Shown: positions 1 to 12,930 of the stretch, one piece after another | Position numbering within the stretch: position 1 is the stretch's first letter | Layout of the letters: each line of letters begins with the position of its first letter | Source: Artemia franciscana | Taxonomy: Eukaryota; Arthropoda; Branchiopoda; Anostraca; Artemiidae | Assembly: GCF_032884065.1 (NCBI RefSeq) | Contig: NC_088872.1 | Span: 34,692,917-34,756,916, forward strand | DNA length: 64,000 nucleotides | Direction of reading: 5' to 3' | Translations under genes and position numbers: made by a program | The notes under the pieces: generated by a model | Databases searched by the model: none | What the model saw: only the letters and a program-made list of their open reading frames with translations | Told to the model about the DNA's origin: nothing

Positions 1-372
1 ATGGAGTATATCTTCGGACATTTTTGACTTATATCTTTCCCATAACTCTGTAGGAGCTGATGGAGAGCAAGTTGTTAAAATGATGCGAAACAATGCACGA
101 ATTTGACTTGGGGTTGACGTTTCGCACGCGTCATTGATGCAGTTATCCCAGTGTTGGTCATTCTTCAATAAATTCAGAGCTTGGCATGCACTACGATAAG
201 TGTCATGTATAGTACCGTTTACAGTTCTCAAATACTCAAAGGATGTAGGACCGGGTACATTCACCAAAAGCAGGCGTAGAAAGAAGCATTCATGTTGATT
301 GGGGTGAACGGTGTAGAGTCTTCCTATCGTGGTATCTTTGAAGATGGTAGGTTGGCCGTCGACTGACTGGCT
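1..372 (-). mobile_element. Helitron fragment (third copy), truncated by the window edge and by (TA)n
   Basis: The reverse complement matches the part of the Helitron protein between the Rep and helicase domains (compare 51290-51660), including the stretch read as [12 protein letters not shown] in the longest copy. It shares differences with the deleted copy at 18613-21597: a 4-bp CCAG insertion just before TCAGTCGACGG, and TTTCGCATCATTTTAAC where the long copy has TTTGGCATCATGTTAAC. Unlike that copy it keeps the ~60 bp around 105-170. The match stops exactly where the TA tract begins. The other end runs off the window. Confidence 0.85.
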
Positions 373-528
<156 letters not shown>

Positions 529-540
529 AGTAGAAATCAC

Positions 541-576
541 ATTTCGGCATTAAAATATACATTTTAATGCCGAAAT
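541..576. repeat. Perfect 16-bp inverted repeat (hairpin)
   Basis: ATTTCGGCATTAAAAT at 541-556 and its exact reverse complement at 561-576 enclose the 4-nt loop ATAC. It lies about 12 bp beyond the TA tract and overlaps no credible gene. Confidence 0.9.
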
Positions 577-1170
577 AAGATATAGAATTTACTTTTAATT
601 TTAGTAACAATTGAGTTAATGCCAATTGATTGATCGATAATGCCATCAGGTTCTGGGACTTTTGTCGAATACTTAGTAATAACCCTAAATGAGGGTCTAC
701 AAATATTTGATATTTTGCCGTTACTTTTGGACGTCATCATGGTCATGTTTGTCACATTTTATTACTCCCTGTGATTTTTTTCTGATGCTATAACGAGTTA
801 GTCAGACTTAGTGACACGTGTCATTCTTTTGTTTATCGCCACATAAAGCAGACAATAACGGAGATTCTGCTGTTTAACGACAGCTATTTAATGCAAGTTG
901 AATAATGAGTTGAATTATTCGATGTAGCTTGTAGAAAATTCCTAATATATTTAATGGAACACTCGATATATCCCAAGGTCATGTGCAGTTAATTTTAATA
1001 TGAGTTTATCCTCGGGTCGTACGGCTTGTTCTGCAAACAGTAATATGTTTGGGGTCTTATTGATTGGTCTTAATTGTATTAAATATAATAGTAATGGGTT
1101 GGGAGTGGCAAGGCTGTTCAATGTGGTGCATATGTCAATTTTTGCATGTTTTCACGAATGACTTTGCGAT
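577..1170. other. Unassigned AT-rich intergenic sequence
   Basis: No coding pattern, tandem repeat or recognised element found. Confidence 0.5.
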
Positions 1171-1475
1171 TTCATTACAGGACTTATCAGGGAGGGTGGC
1201 AATGGGTAGAAGATGTTTTTGTATATTTTTCTAATAATGTTGGAAAATTTATTCTTTAAATTTATTTTTGTTCTTCCGTTTTTATTGTTCTATTTACACT
1301 AATTTTAAAACACTACTTTCTTTGTATAAATTTCATGAGCAATAAGAAATACAGCTTAAATGCTAATAATCGAGAATAGAACAAACAGCTAAAATAATAC
1401 TAAGTGAGTGAAAAAACATTTAATTTAAAAATAAATTACGTAAAAAACTTTTGTAACTTAAAAAGTTCCTTCTTT
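1171..1475 (-). other. 3' flank / probable 3' UTR of peptide locus A
   Basis: This AT-rich stretch is shared, in matching orientation, with the 3' flanks of loci B (25041-25390), C (42490-42836) and D (56126-56540), so it duplicated together with the gene. Candidate AATAAA signals on the minus strand lie at 1281-1286 and 1261-1266, about 190-215 nt after the stop codon. Which signal is used cannot be told from sequence. Confidence 0.55.
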
Positions 1476-3716
<2,241 letters not shown>

Positions 3717-3760
3717 TATTAGCAATTTTTGGAGAACAACCAACTTCGACTAAAAGATTC

Positions 3761-3797
3761 AACTGATAATGTAAACTAAAGAAGTCCTTATATATAT
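3761..3797 (-). promoter_or_regulatory. Core promoter of locus A: TATA box and TCAGT initiator
   Basis: On the minus strand TATATATAAGG spans 3787-3797, and TCAGTT (arthropod initiator consensus) lies at 3766-3761, about 30 nt downstream. The ATG follows 45 nt later. The same block, including TATA box, initiator and ATGAAATAT, is conserved at locus B (18328-18416), which supports it as a real promoter. Confidence 0.7.
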
Positions 3798-4497
3798 TTG
3801 AAAATACAGGCTGTATTTTTCTAAATCAAACTAGTTTCAGGTGAAAAGATACCGGGGACTTTTTCAATTGACGTTGGATGTCGCAGTGGTAAAGAACCGA
3901 GATTAATTAAAAAAGAAAGAAGTGGTACAATTTCTTTTAGGGTAGAGCCCTATCAAAAGCAAGATACTTGGGTAAATCAATGCACAAAATACAGGTTAAC
4001 TAACTGTGATTGTAGATTTTTGGGGTGAGAGGGAGGTGTATTTATATGATTTATTGAGCCTGAATTTTTGGGGAGGAATTTGGCTTTAGTCCCTCTCTAG
4101 TGATGCCCCTGCAGGCACAAACTATGAATTACTCTTGCGTGCCATTTAGTTGCTATGTAGTGACGGAAGAAGGGGAAAATGTCAAACTTCAACCATGTAC
4201 ATGCTATGGCAGTATTCCTTCTTCGAAGAGGGTGAAGAATGCAAAAGATTGCTTGAATTTAAAACGTCTCATTCTTGAATACTTGTTTTATTAAAATCTC
4301 CTTGCTCCTACTGTTAAGACTCTTCAGGTTGCAACCAGGTCTGAAAAAATATCAACGAAATATCACTGGAAAAATAATGGCCAGAAGTAGTGGAAGAAAT
4401 AGTAGTTAATCTAGTTGGTACGCTGATGGGGCACTGAGTTTTGGATTAATGGAGGGCTGAGGGTGGGATAGATGAAGCATGAAAGAATAAGTTTGTT
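3798..4497. other. Upstream flank of locus A, shared with locus B
   Basis: The part at about 3840-4080 is similar to the upstream flank of locus B at 17990-18300, for example the blocks around the GTACAATTTCTTTTAGGG and TTTGGGGTGAGAGGGAGG strings and their counterparts there. No gene is supported. The rest is unassigned. Confidence 0.55.
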
Positions 4498-5215
4498 TCG
4501 ATTATACACCCCCATTAAATTAAACTTATCATTTAATTTGTCATCCCTATAACAAAACAGCTTCATCCCTCTATCTCCCAACCCTCCATTTAAACAAAGT
4601 CATCCTTCGATCCCTCACCCTTCCATCAAAAGCAATACATCCCTTATCTCTGTATTTGCTGTCCCTTCATCAAAACAAAGTCGTCCTTCCATGAAATTCC
4701 TCTTACAACTCGTTGAAAAAAAACTCATCCATCCATCCATCATCATTTAACCAAAACAAAATTATCCCTTGTACTTTCGTCCTTCTATAAAGAAACACTC
4801 ATCCATCTATCCACCATACCTCTATTAAAACGACTCATCCCTCCTTCAAAACAATCTAGCCCTTCCATCAAAAGAAACTTATCCCTCCATCAAAATAATA
4901 TAATCCTACCATCAGAACAAACTTATCCCTCTATCTGTCATCCTTCAATCAAAAATTTTCTCCCCTCCATCCCTCATCCTTCCATTAGAGTAGACCAACC
5001 GTTTCAACAAAATAAACTTATCTCTCCACTATTAATCCCTCCATCAAACTCATCCCTCTTTCCTCTTTCCTAACACACCCATCCGTCCATCTAAAGAGTC
5101 TCATTCCTCCATATCTCATCTTTCCATCAAGACAAAGTGATTCTTCAGTGCATAATCCCTGCATCGCTCATCCCCTCATCCAAAAATTTAATCCTTCCAT
5201 TCTAGCGGCTCATAA
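4498..5215. repeat. Degenerate pyrimidine-rich minisatellite (TCATCCCTCCATCAAAAC-like units)
   Basis: Irregular repetition of CATCCYTCCATCAAAACAA-like units of roughly 17-25 bp for about 700 bp. A second array of the same unit lies at 46485-46960. Both lie upstream of a minus-strand peptide locus (A and C respectively), which suggests the array belonged to the ancestral duplicated segment. Confidence 0.75.
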
Positions 5216-5997
5216 GTCTTAAAATTGGTCAGAAGTCCTTAGAAAGCTGCTTAGAAACCAGATCCCAAACTTTTTTTTTATTAATTTTCGTACGGAAGAC
5301 TAGCATGCATAGTTTGCAGATTTTATTTAAGCTCCAACAGTTATATTCTTTGACATGGAACTATAACCAGCTTTTGAGAGCAAATCACAAACACAAGATC
5401 TAATATGTCTGTATTCATATTTTGTTATCTATAAAAAGCTAAAATGAAAATGTAGAAATAAAGTACAAAGAAATAAAAGAGAAAAAACCACACAAAATTA
5501 CTTCAAAACTAGACGCAAAATAAAAATTAATTAAACAAGATTGAGAAGAGAAGATCGAGGATCATATTCAGAAAAAAACTTAAAATTCTCACTCACAAAA
5601 CTTCAGTCAGACCATTTATTTGAGATGATATATCAATCAGGTAAAATTTATCCACTAATTTACTGTTTTAGCACCATCGTGGTAAACGAAGCAAAAATTT
5701 AAAAGATCTGAAATATGCCAATCGTAGGGTACTACAACGTTTTATTCGAAGCAAATGGGTAGTGCCAGAAAGGAAAAGAATTTCTGGAGGACTATAACTG
5801 TGGCACAAACTACAAAGACCCTTTCGATTAAACCTGTGTTTATTGGGCGAAATTTCTACTTATATACCGCTCTATTTATCTGGATTGAACAAATAGAAGA
5901 AAGAGAACAACGGGACGAAATTTTCAGCCAATTAACTGAAGTAGAGTAAGGACATAACTCATTTTCAAGATCGAACGTGGCGACCCGGTATCGACTA
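5216..5997. other. Unassigned AT-rich sequence
   Basis: No coding or repeat structure recognised. Confidence 0.4.
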
Positions 5998-6760
5998 TTA
6001 AAACTATCAAACAGTTCGTCGTAACGAACTGTAGTAAGGAGCGACCCGGTTCAATAGTAACCGAAACACTAAAAAATGGAAGTTTTGGTACCAATAGTTA
6101 CATCAAAAGAATTTCATTTTAATGCTGATTCTAAATGTATAAGCTTCATCAAGTTTAGTCTCACCTATCAAAAGCTACGAACCTGAGAAACTTTGCCTTA
6201 TTTCAGAAAATAGGGGGGAAACCCCCTAGAAGTCATACAATCTTAACGAAAATCACACCATGAGATTCAGCGTATCAGATAACCTGAACGAAGAAGTTTC
6301 AAGCTCCTATCAACAAAGATGTGGAATTTCACATTTTCTGTCAGAAGACAGATCACGGATGCGTGTTTATTTGTTTTTTGTTGGGTTTTTCTCCAGAGGT
6401 GATTGTATCGACTCAGTGGTCCTAAAATGTCACAAGAAAGCTTATTCTAACGGAAATTAAAAGTTCTAATACCCTTTTAAAGTGACCAAAAAAATTAGAG
6501 GGCACCTAGGCCCCCTCCCACGCTCATTTTTTCCCCAAAGTCACCAGATCAAACTCTGAGATAGCCATTTTATTCATCATAGTCGAAAACCCTAATAACT
6601 ATGTCTTTGGGGACGACTTACTACCCCACAGTCCCCGTGGGAGGGGCGTGAAAAGTTCTAGTTGCCTTTTTAAGTAATCAAAAATTTGGATGGCAACTAG
6701 GCCTCCTCCACCGCTTCTTTTCTTCTCTAAATCTTCGAATTAAAACTATGAGAAAAATAG
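5998..6760 (-). repeat. Hairpin-rich ~1.7 kb interspersed element, partial copy
   Basis: It starts with the CAGTTCG...CGAACTG terminal hairpin and the motif AAGGAGCGACCCGG, then continues through the conserved body in the reverse direction. After about 6650 it jumps to a different part of the element, so it has an internal deletion. Non-coding. Confidence 0.8.
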
Positions 6761-7346
6761 AAATCGTCAATTCTTCTAAATACCGCCCGGCCAGAGGAGA
6801 AGTGGGAAATGAATATCGAAAAAGAAATGCGAAACAACTCGGCTGTCTACAGCTAAATTAAGAAGATTGCAAAAACAGTTCAAATAAAATATTTTGACGC
6901 CAAGGGCCTTAATCAAACTGATCCCTTACTGTTAAATAAATACCGTGATCCCATTATCTGCTATAGTTAGAGAAAAATCCAAAGGCATACACTACCCGCT
7001 ACTTGAAATTTACCATTACATGCAATTCCTAAATGACCCAGAATCAAAAGAATATGAAATCAAAGGGAGTGAGTTATTCCTGAGGCGTAAAAAAACGCAC
7101 CAAAGAAAAAGAGACACCTATAAAATTAAAATGACTACTTTCCACCAGCACTAATATTTTACACTTAACTTAAATTGCCAAGTCAACCCATCTCAATCCC
7201 CCTTGAACTTCTAGCATCCCAAGCAAGAAGTTATTGTTGCAGTAAAATCATAATTGTGTTCCCCAAAATGTAACATCGATGAAAATTAAAATCACGCCTT
7301 TACAGATGCATAAGCAGTCACCAACTACTGGCCCTGCGCAATATAA
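6761..7346. other. Unassigned sequence
   Basis: Only short reading frames with no recognisable features. Nothing else noted. Confidence 0.4.
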
Positions 7347-7648
7347 AGATGTAATTTGGATTGAGTAAGCTACTAGCCTAGCTAAAAAAAAATACTGACT
7401 TGTTAACTTTGGAAAAATAATAAAGTAATAACTTTTGTACATACTATTGAAATTAACAATAATAAGATATCATAGCTACAAGCAGCTAAATAAGCGAAAC
7501 ACAATAATTTGCATTGAGTAAGCTGCTAACCTAGATAAAAAATGTTCAGTTATTAACTTTGTAAAAGTAATAAATAATAACTTTTGTTCATAATATAAAA
7601 AAAAAATGTTAAGATACCGTAGCTACCCACAGCTAAATAAGCTAAACC
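7347..7648. repeat. Two-unit direct tandem repeat (~150 bp units)
   Basis: The units at about 7351-7500 and 7507-7648 share the blocks ATTGAGTAAGCT, AATAACTTTTGT and CAGCTAAATAAGC. Diverged copies, non-coding. Confidence 0.75.
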
Positions 7649-8329
7649 CGACACCTGAAGCCTGATGATATCTGTTCCTGGCCTAAAGGGCTTTTAATTC
7701 TTTCATTCATCTAATTTCAACCAAATTAGCTATATAATTAAAATAAATAGATAGATAGATTTAATCACACGGAAGCCCTTTTGGGCCATTCACTATTTAA
7801 TTAGTCACAAAACTAAAATTAATAATTTTTTGAGGGTGGAGGGGGTTTATTATTAGTCAAAACTTACCTTTCGATTTCCGAGTATTTTCGGATATTTTAC
7901 CAAAATATCCGGAAATATCCTTCAATCCCCTTGCGCATTCACCCATCAGTCTTCGTCTCTTATCCATTCTATGCTCGTGTCCAGATTTTTATTTTTATCC
8001 ATTTTGAGCTTTTGGCTACAAGGCTACTTTTTAATATGTCATTGGGAATAGACAGATAGCTAAAGCTGTGTTTCCACATATCTTCAACAGGTGTTTCCAT
8101 TTTCGTGAAATAGGGGAAAGTTCTATGTTCGTTGAAAAACCTTTGCAGCAATCAAAGATGTATTAGGCCATTTTTGCAGATATATACTGAACCGGCTGAA
8201 GATAAATAATTTTTGTTTGTTTTAAGTTTCAACTTTGCTCTTTATATTCATCTGAAAGCTTTGCTTTTTGTTGTTAATTGGGTAAATCACTTACGAATAA
8301 TTGATCAAATTGACCGGTATACTTAAAAA
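7649..8329. other. Possible LINE 3' tail and unassigned sequence
   Basis: An imperfect inverted repeat (GGCCTAAAGGGCTT at about 7681, AAGCCCTTTTGGGCC at about 7774) flanks three TAGA units at 7748-7760. A short tandem tail of this kind is typical of some non-LTR retrotransposon 3' ends, but no coding part is attached. The remainder holds nothing recognised. Confidence 0.3.
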
Positions 8330-9120
8330 AAAGAGTAAAAAAAGAAAAAAGAAGGGAAAGCGAATGAGGGCACAAGAAAAATCTTGGGGGCCTAAGGCCC
8401 CCCATCCCCCTGGATCCACCCCTGCTGTATGTAAACAATGGTAAAAGTTTGTAACTTGCAGCCCCTCTCCCGGGGACTGTGGGGGGTTAAATCGTCCCCA
8501 AACAAGTATTTATTAAATATTCGACTTCGTTGAACATAATGGCCATCTCAAATTATGATCTGGTGACTCTGGTGAAAAAAATGAGCGTGGAAGGGGGCCT
8601 AGGTGCCCTCCGATTTTTTGGTCACTTAAAAAGGGCAGTAGAAATTTTAATTTCCGTTAGGATGAGCCCTTTTGCGACATTCTAGGACCACTTGGTCGAT
8701 ATGATCACCCTTGGGAAAAAAATCCATGATCTGTCTTCTGGCACAAAAAGCAAAATTCCACATTTTCATAGATAGGAGCTTGAACCTTCTACAGTAGGGT
8801 TCTCTGATACGCTGAATCTGTTGGTGTGATTTTCGTTATGATTCTACGAGTTTTAGTGGGTGTTTCCTCCTATTTTGTCAGGCTCGTAACTTTTGATGGG
8901 TAAGACTAAAACTTGATGAAAATTATATATATCTAAAATCAGCATTAAAATACAATTCTTTTGATGTAACTATTGGTAGCAAAATTTCGTTTTTTAGAAT
9001 TTTGGTTACTATTGAGCCGGGTTGCTGCTTAGACGGCTTGAAATTTCCCAGCAGTTTTATCAATCAGATTAAATAAAAAAAAACAAGTTTTTTTAACTGA
9101 AAGTATGGAGCAAAATTAAA
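8330..9120 (+). repeat. Hairpin-rich ~1.7 kb interspersed element, 5'-truncated copy
   Basis: Carries the conserved blocks GGGACTGTGGGGGG, GGGGGCCTAGGTGCCCTCC, GATACGCTGAATCTG and ATTGAGCCGGG in forward order. It then runs into the AAACAAGTTTTTTTTAACTGAAAGTA start of another copy, which is cut at about 9120 by the Penelope-like element. Confidence 0.8.
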
Positions 9121-9127
9121 ACTTAAG

Positions 9128-10325
9128 TTGATAGAGAGGAAGATCCTTAAGTCCATTGTTAGCAAATATTTATGTAGTGTATGTAGAAAATTTAGCTATT
9201 ATACACATTTTTTAAACCCTAAATATTGGCGCAGATATATGGATGATGTATTAGTTATTTGGAATTATGGGGAATCACAAATTGAAGGTTTTCTGGAACA
9301 TTTAAATAATTTTGGAGGGGAATTAGTTTTTACAATTGAAAATGAAACAGAGAATAAGTTACCGTTTCTGGATATTTGGATCCATAGAAAGAATAATAAA
9401 CTAGTGTTTTCGATTTACCGTAAACCAACTAAAAACAATCGCCATTTGTCTTTCGCATCAAATCACCCGATCCAAGTAAAAAGGGGAGTAGTTATTTCTT
9501 TTGTTGATAGAGTGTTAAAATTAGCTTCACCAGAATATATGAGTAGTGAATTAATTTTTATTAAGAATATTCTAGTAGGAAATGAATGTCCCGAAAATAT
9601 GATTTCTCAAATAATTGAAAAAAAAAGTTACTGGAACCTATAATATTAGAAGAAAATGGATCAAATTAAAAAACAAATCACATAACTTTACCTTATATCC
9701 CAAGGTTGTCACAGAAATTAAGGAGAGAATTAAAAAAACATAATTTAAAAACATCTTTTAAATCAGGACAAAATATAACCTCATGGCTAAATAATGGAAA
9801 ATATAAAGTTCCAAGAAATATACAAGGAGAGAATTAAAAAAACTTTATATAAAAACATCTTTTAAATCAGGACAAAATATAAGCTCATGGCTATATAATG
9901 GAAAATATAAAGTTCCAAGAAATATACAACAGGGGGTATACAAAATTCCATGCTCCTGTGGTAAATTTTATGTAGGTAGAACACAGCAGAATTTACATAA
10001 TAGGCTACAGCAACACAAATATGTGATAGATTTCTCACTAAGACAGAATAAAAAACCTGAAACTTTTGAATCTGCTATAGCGGATCACGTATATAATTTT
10101 CCTCATCACAGTATTATATTTGATCAGACAAAAATTGTTGACAAGTCTGTAGGACTTTTACAAAGTTTCAGAGAAATTATAGAAATAAAAAAGATTATGT
10201 ATGGGGGTATTAGTATCAATAGAGATGAAGGGGATTTTAAAATAAATTCAATTTATAATAGTTTAATTAAAGACCAGTCAAAAACTTCAACGAGTATTGA
10301 TTTGCATAATTGTCCCAACATATAA
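9128..10325 (+). pseudogene. Penelope-like retroelement: RT C-terminal half plus GIY-YIG endonuclease, decayed
   Basis: The first open stretch (9128-9643) holds the reverse transcriptase catalytic motif in WRRYMDDVLVIW, followed by LPFLDIWIH, YRKPTKNN and SNHP, the order seen in Penelope-like reverse transcriptases. After a frameshifted, internally duplicated connector, 9925-10325 encodes a GIY-YIG-type endonuclease: GVYKIPCSCGKFYVGRTQ, then an arginine-containing helix, then an acidic region. This RT plus GIY-YIG pairing defines endonuclease-containing Penelope elements, which copy themselves through RNA. The N-terminal RT part is missing (5' truncation is common in this class), and frames are broken around 9640-9925, so it cannot encode an intact protein. 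Confidence 0.85.
9723..9930 (+). repeat. ~105-bp tandem duplication inside the Penelope-like element
   Basis: The segment from GGAGAGAATTAAAAAAAC to AAGAAATATACAA occurs twice in tandem (about 9721-9829 and 9826-9930). The second unit has a short deletion. It lies in the connector between the RT and GIY-YIG regions. Confidence 0.8.
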
Positions 10326-10850
10326 AAGTCAACAGACTGCAGCTAAAATAGCAAATGAAAAAATCCATTCAATTTATAATTCATAACATTGTTTGATTAA
10401 CCTGTAAGATTTTGATTGGATCTGGGATTGGGTGACCTGTCTTTTATTTTGTTGCAAGTATTTATAATTTTCATTTTTAATAGATTCCCATTTAAACACG
10501 GAATGTGGCAGAGGAAAGTTTTATTATATACAATTGCTTTAGTTTGATTCTAAAGTTCTTACGATCAGTGCAGGAATTTTGTTTTATAATGTGAGTTTGT
10601 TTCTTATTTCTTTTATTGTTTATATTTTTTTGGTGTTTTATTTGTCATGGCATTTTATTTATGATGTCTTAAAAAACGTCTTACTTTGTCGGTTTGCAAT
10701 TTTTTTCCGCTGAGAAAGGCTCCCGTACGTGGGGCCGAAATATTCGGAGTATTTTTATTATTTTTTTAGTTAAAGTGAAGTTTATATATTTTATTTTTGT
10801 TCACTGGTTTATAGAAATTAAACCTGTTTTTCCTTCAATCGATTTTTCGT
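10326..10850 (+). other. 3' untranslated region of the Penelope-like element
   Basis: T-rich non-coding sequence between the last GIY-YIG codons and the resumption of the hairpin-rich interspersed repeat at about 10850. It contains the hammerhead-like motif. Confidence 0.55.
10700..10748 (+). other. Hammerhead-ribozyme-like motif in the 3' region of the Penelope-like element
   Basis: TCCG (10706-10709) precedes CTGAGAA (10710-10716). A stem of GGCTCC (10718-10723) and GGGGCC (10731-10736) with a 7-nt loop comes next, then GAAATAT (10737-10743), T and CGGA (10745-10748), which pairs with TCCG. This is the stem I / CUGANGA / stem II / GAAA / minimal stem III / UH layout of a type I hammerhead. 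Departures: A replaces G at core position 8, and one extra A sits before stem II. Penelope-like elements are known to carry such ribozymes; this copy is probably inactive. Confidence 0.45.
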
Positions 10851-10893
10851 AATTAGCTTCTCTGATACGCTGAATCTGATGGTGTAATTTTCG

Positions 10894-11190
10894 TTAAGAT
10901 TGTATGAATTTTAGGTGGTGTTTGCCCCTATTTACTAAAACGAGGCAAATTTTCTCAGGCCCATTCATACCGGGATATATGTTCTCCCATTTATCAATCC
11001 TATCATAGTGACAATTGGAGCATAAGAATCCTTTACTGTCGGAGTCATAAATCTCTTCAAGACAGGAATCACAGTATTTAATTTGTACTGCATTTCCTCT
11101 AGTCAATTAAAATGGATTGCAGAATCTACACTTTCCATCTTGCTCATCAACATGATGATTCTCACATGATGACCAGCTGCCCAGTGTATG
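10894..11190 (-). pseudogene. CxxC zinc-ribbon-like ORF, copy 1 (broken)
   Basis: One minus-strand frame runs through paired cysteine motifs: CENHH, CRFC, then an in-frame TAA, then CDSCLEEIY and FLCSNCHYDRIDKW. Spaced CxxC pairs suggest a zinc-binding domain. The diverged duplicate at 12726-12930 has a lysine codon where this copy has the stop, so the ancestral frame was open. I cannot name the family; host gene or transposon protein are both possible. Confidence 0.45.
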
Positions 11191-11366
11191 CATGCAGAGA
11201 GGATATATATAGAACATTTTTTCAGTGTTGACTCTCTTACGTCAAAATGAAACTGACTTACGATCGATAAAGAGAGTTTTTTTTATTTCTAGAGAGGAGT
11301 ATTCGAGTTACATAACAATTCAAAATCAAATAATTCTTTTTGAACAAAATCTTCTAAGTTGTCGAT

Positions 11367-11633
11367 TTATATGGATACAGTCTTAGATGAACATTGAATT
11401 TCTGATGTAGTGTTGAAAAACAAATCCAAAATACCTTTTTGTTTTGTCTCGATTAATATGCCAATAAATTGAGTAAATGCGTTTGAATTACGACTCATAA
11501 GCATCATACAATAATTTAAAGCCAGGGATTTATCTTCCTTATTACCATCATGCATTCTTTCAGGCATTATATTCTTTTGTACTGATAAATTTAAAAAACG
11601 ATCATTCCGATGCAGACTTTTTATTACCATCAT
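11367..11633 (-). pseudogene. Short ORF upstream of the CxxC remnant, unknown
   Basis: An 88-codon open frame on the same strand as the CxxC remnant. The duplicate at 13190-13440 shows the same DNA with frame-breaking changes. No domain recognised. It may be another exon or part of the same lost gene. Confidence 0.3.
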
Positions 11634-12725
11634 TTATTACCATTTATTATCATTTATTACCATCTGGTTACTAGGGAAGTAAATATATATTTTGCCTGTA
11701 TGTCTTGTCAAATGGAACTTTGATGAAAAAGATATATTCAAGCTCTTTTCTCTCTGAATTCTACTTTCTTACTAGCATAAAATACACCGAAAATCCAGCA
11801 TTATATCGAATCTGGTTGCTACGGTTGTTTGGTAAAGTTTTATGGCTATATACAAATGAGATTATCATGGAAGTACGCAAAAGAGATGTACCCTCTGTAG
11901 TATAGACAATCTGGTTACTAGTGAAGGTCCATGACCAGGTGTGTTTACTTTGGTAAACCATTTATGCAAATTTTGTGCTCTTTGGAATTATGTAAATATG
12001 GTTAACGATATATGTTTCACGGCCAGAGGTGTACGTCAGATTGGTATGTTATCGTATCAATTCGGTAAAAACCAAATTTTCTTGTTTTTTCAACAGTTGA
12101 AGCGTATACCTAATTCTTCCTCCAAAAACAGTTAAAACCACAACGATAACTTTTTCTTAGACAGATGCAAATTATTACCATCAATATATTCCGATGTTTC
12201 ATTTAAAGGAGTTTGAAGTCTGTGCATGTGCATTATTTTAAGTTTTGTTACAAAACAAAACTGCTCTCCATTTTAAATTTTCTTAAAGTATTTTAAATCT
12301 TTCTTACTAGTACAAAATACACTGAAAATCCAGCATTATATCGGATCTGGTTACTAAGGTTGTTTGGTAGAGTTTTATGGCTATTTACAAATGAGATTGT
12401 CATGGAAGTACGCAAAAGAGATTTACCGTTTGTAGTATAGACAATCTTGTTACTAGGGAAGGTCCATGACCAGGTGTGGTTGCTAAGTAAACCGGTTATA
12501 CAAAGTATGTACCTGTTGGAATTATGTGAATATGGTTACGGATATATGTTTCACGGCCAGAGGCGTACGGCAGATTGGTACGTTATCGTACCAATTCGAC
12601 AAAAACCAAATTTTCTTGTTTTTTCAACACTTGAAGTGTATACCTAATTCTTCCTCCAAAAACAGTTAAAACCACGATGAATCCTTTTTCTTAGAAATAA
12701 ACTAAGTACTAATTCAAGGAACTTT

Positions 12726-12930
12726 TCATTCATACCGGGATATGTATTCTCCCACTTATCAAATCTATCATACTGACAATTGGACCATAAGAATCCTCAA
12801 GCATTAGAGTCATAAATCTCTTCAAGACAGGAATTACAGTGTTTAATTTGTAGTGCATATCCTCTAGTCAATTTAAATGGATCGCGTAATCTACACTTTT
12901 AATCATACTCATCAGCAATTGTCCTATCCT
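12726..12930 (-). pseudogene. CxxC zinc-ribbon-like ORF, copy 2 (broken)
   Basis: Diverged duplicate of the remnant at 10961-11190. It retains PFKLTRG and CNSCLEEIYDSN, but it has a TGA after the latter and has lost one cysteine of the second pair (LWSNC in place of LCSNC). Pseudogene. Confidence 0.5.

Noticed and set aside
4100-4294. 64-codon ORF upstream of locus A
   Set aside because: Short, no motif, and no supporting homologue in the matching flank of locus B.
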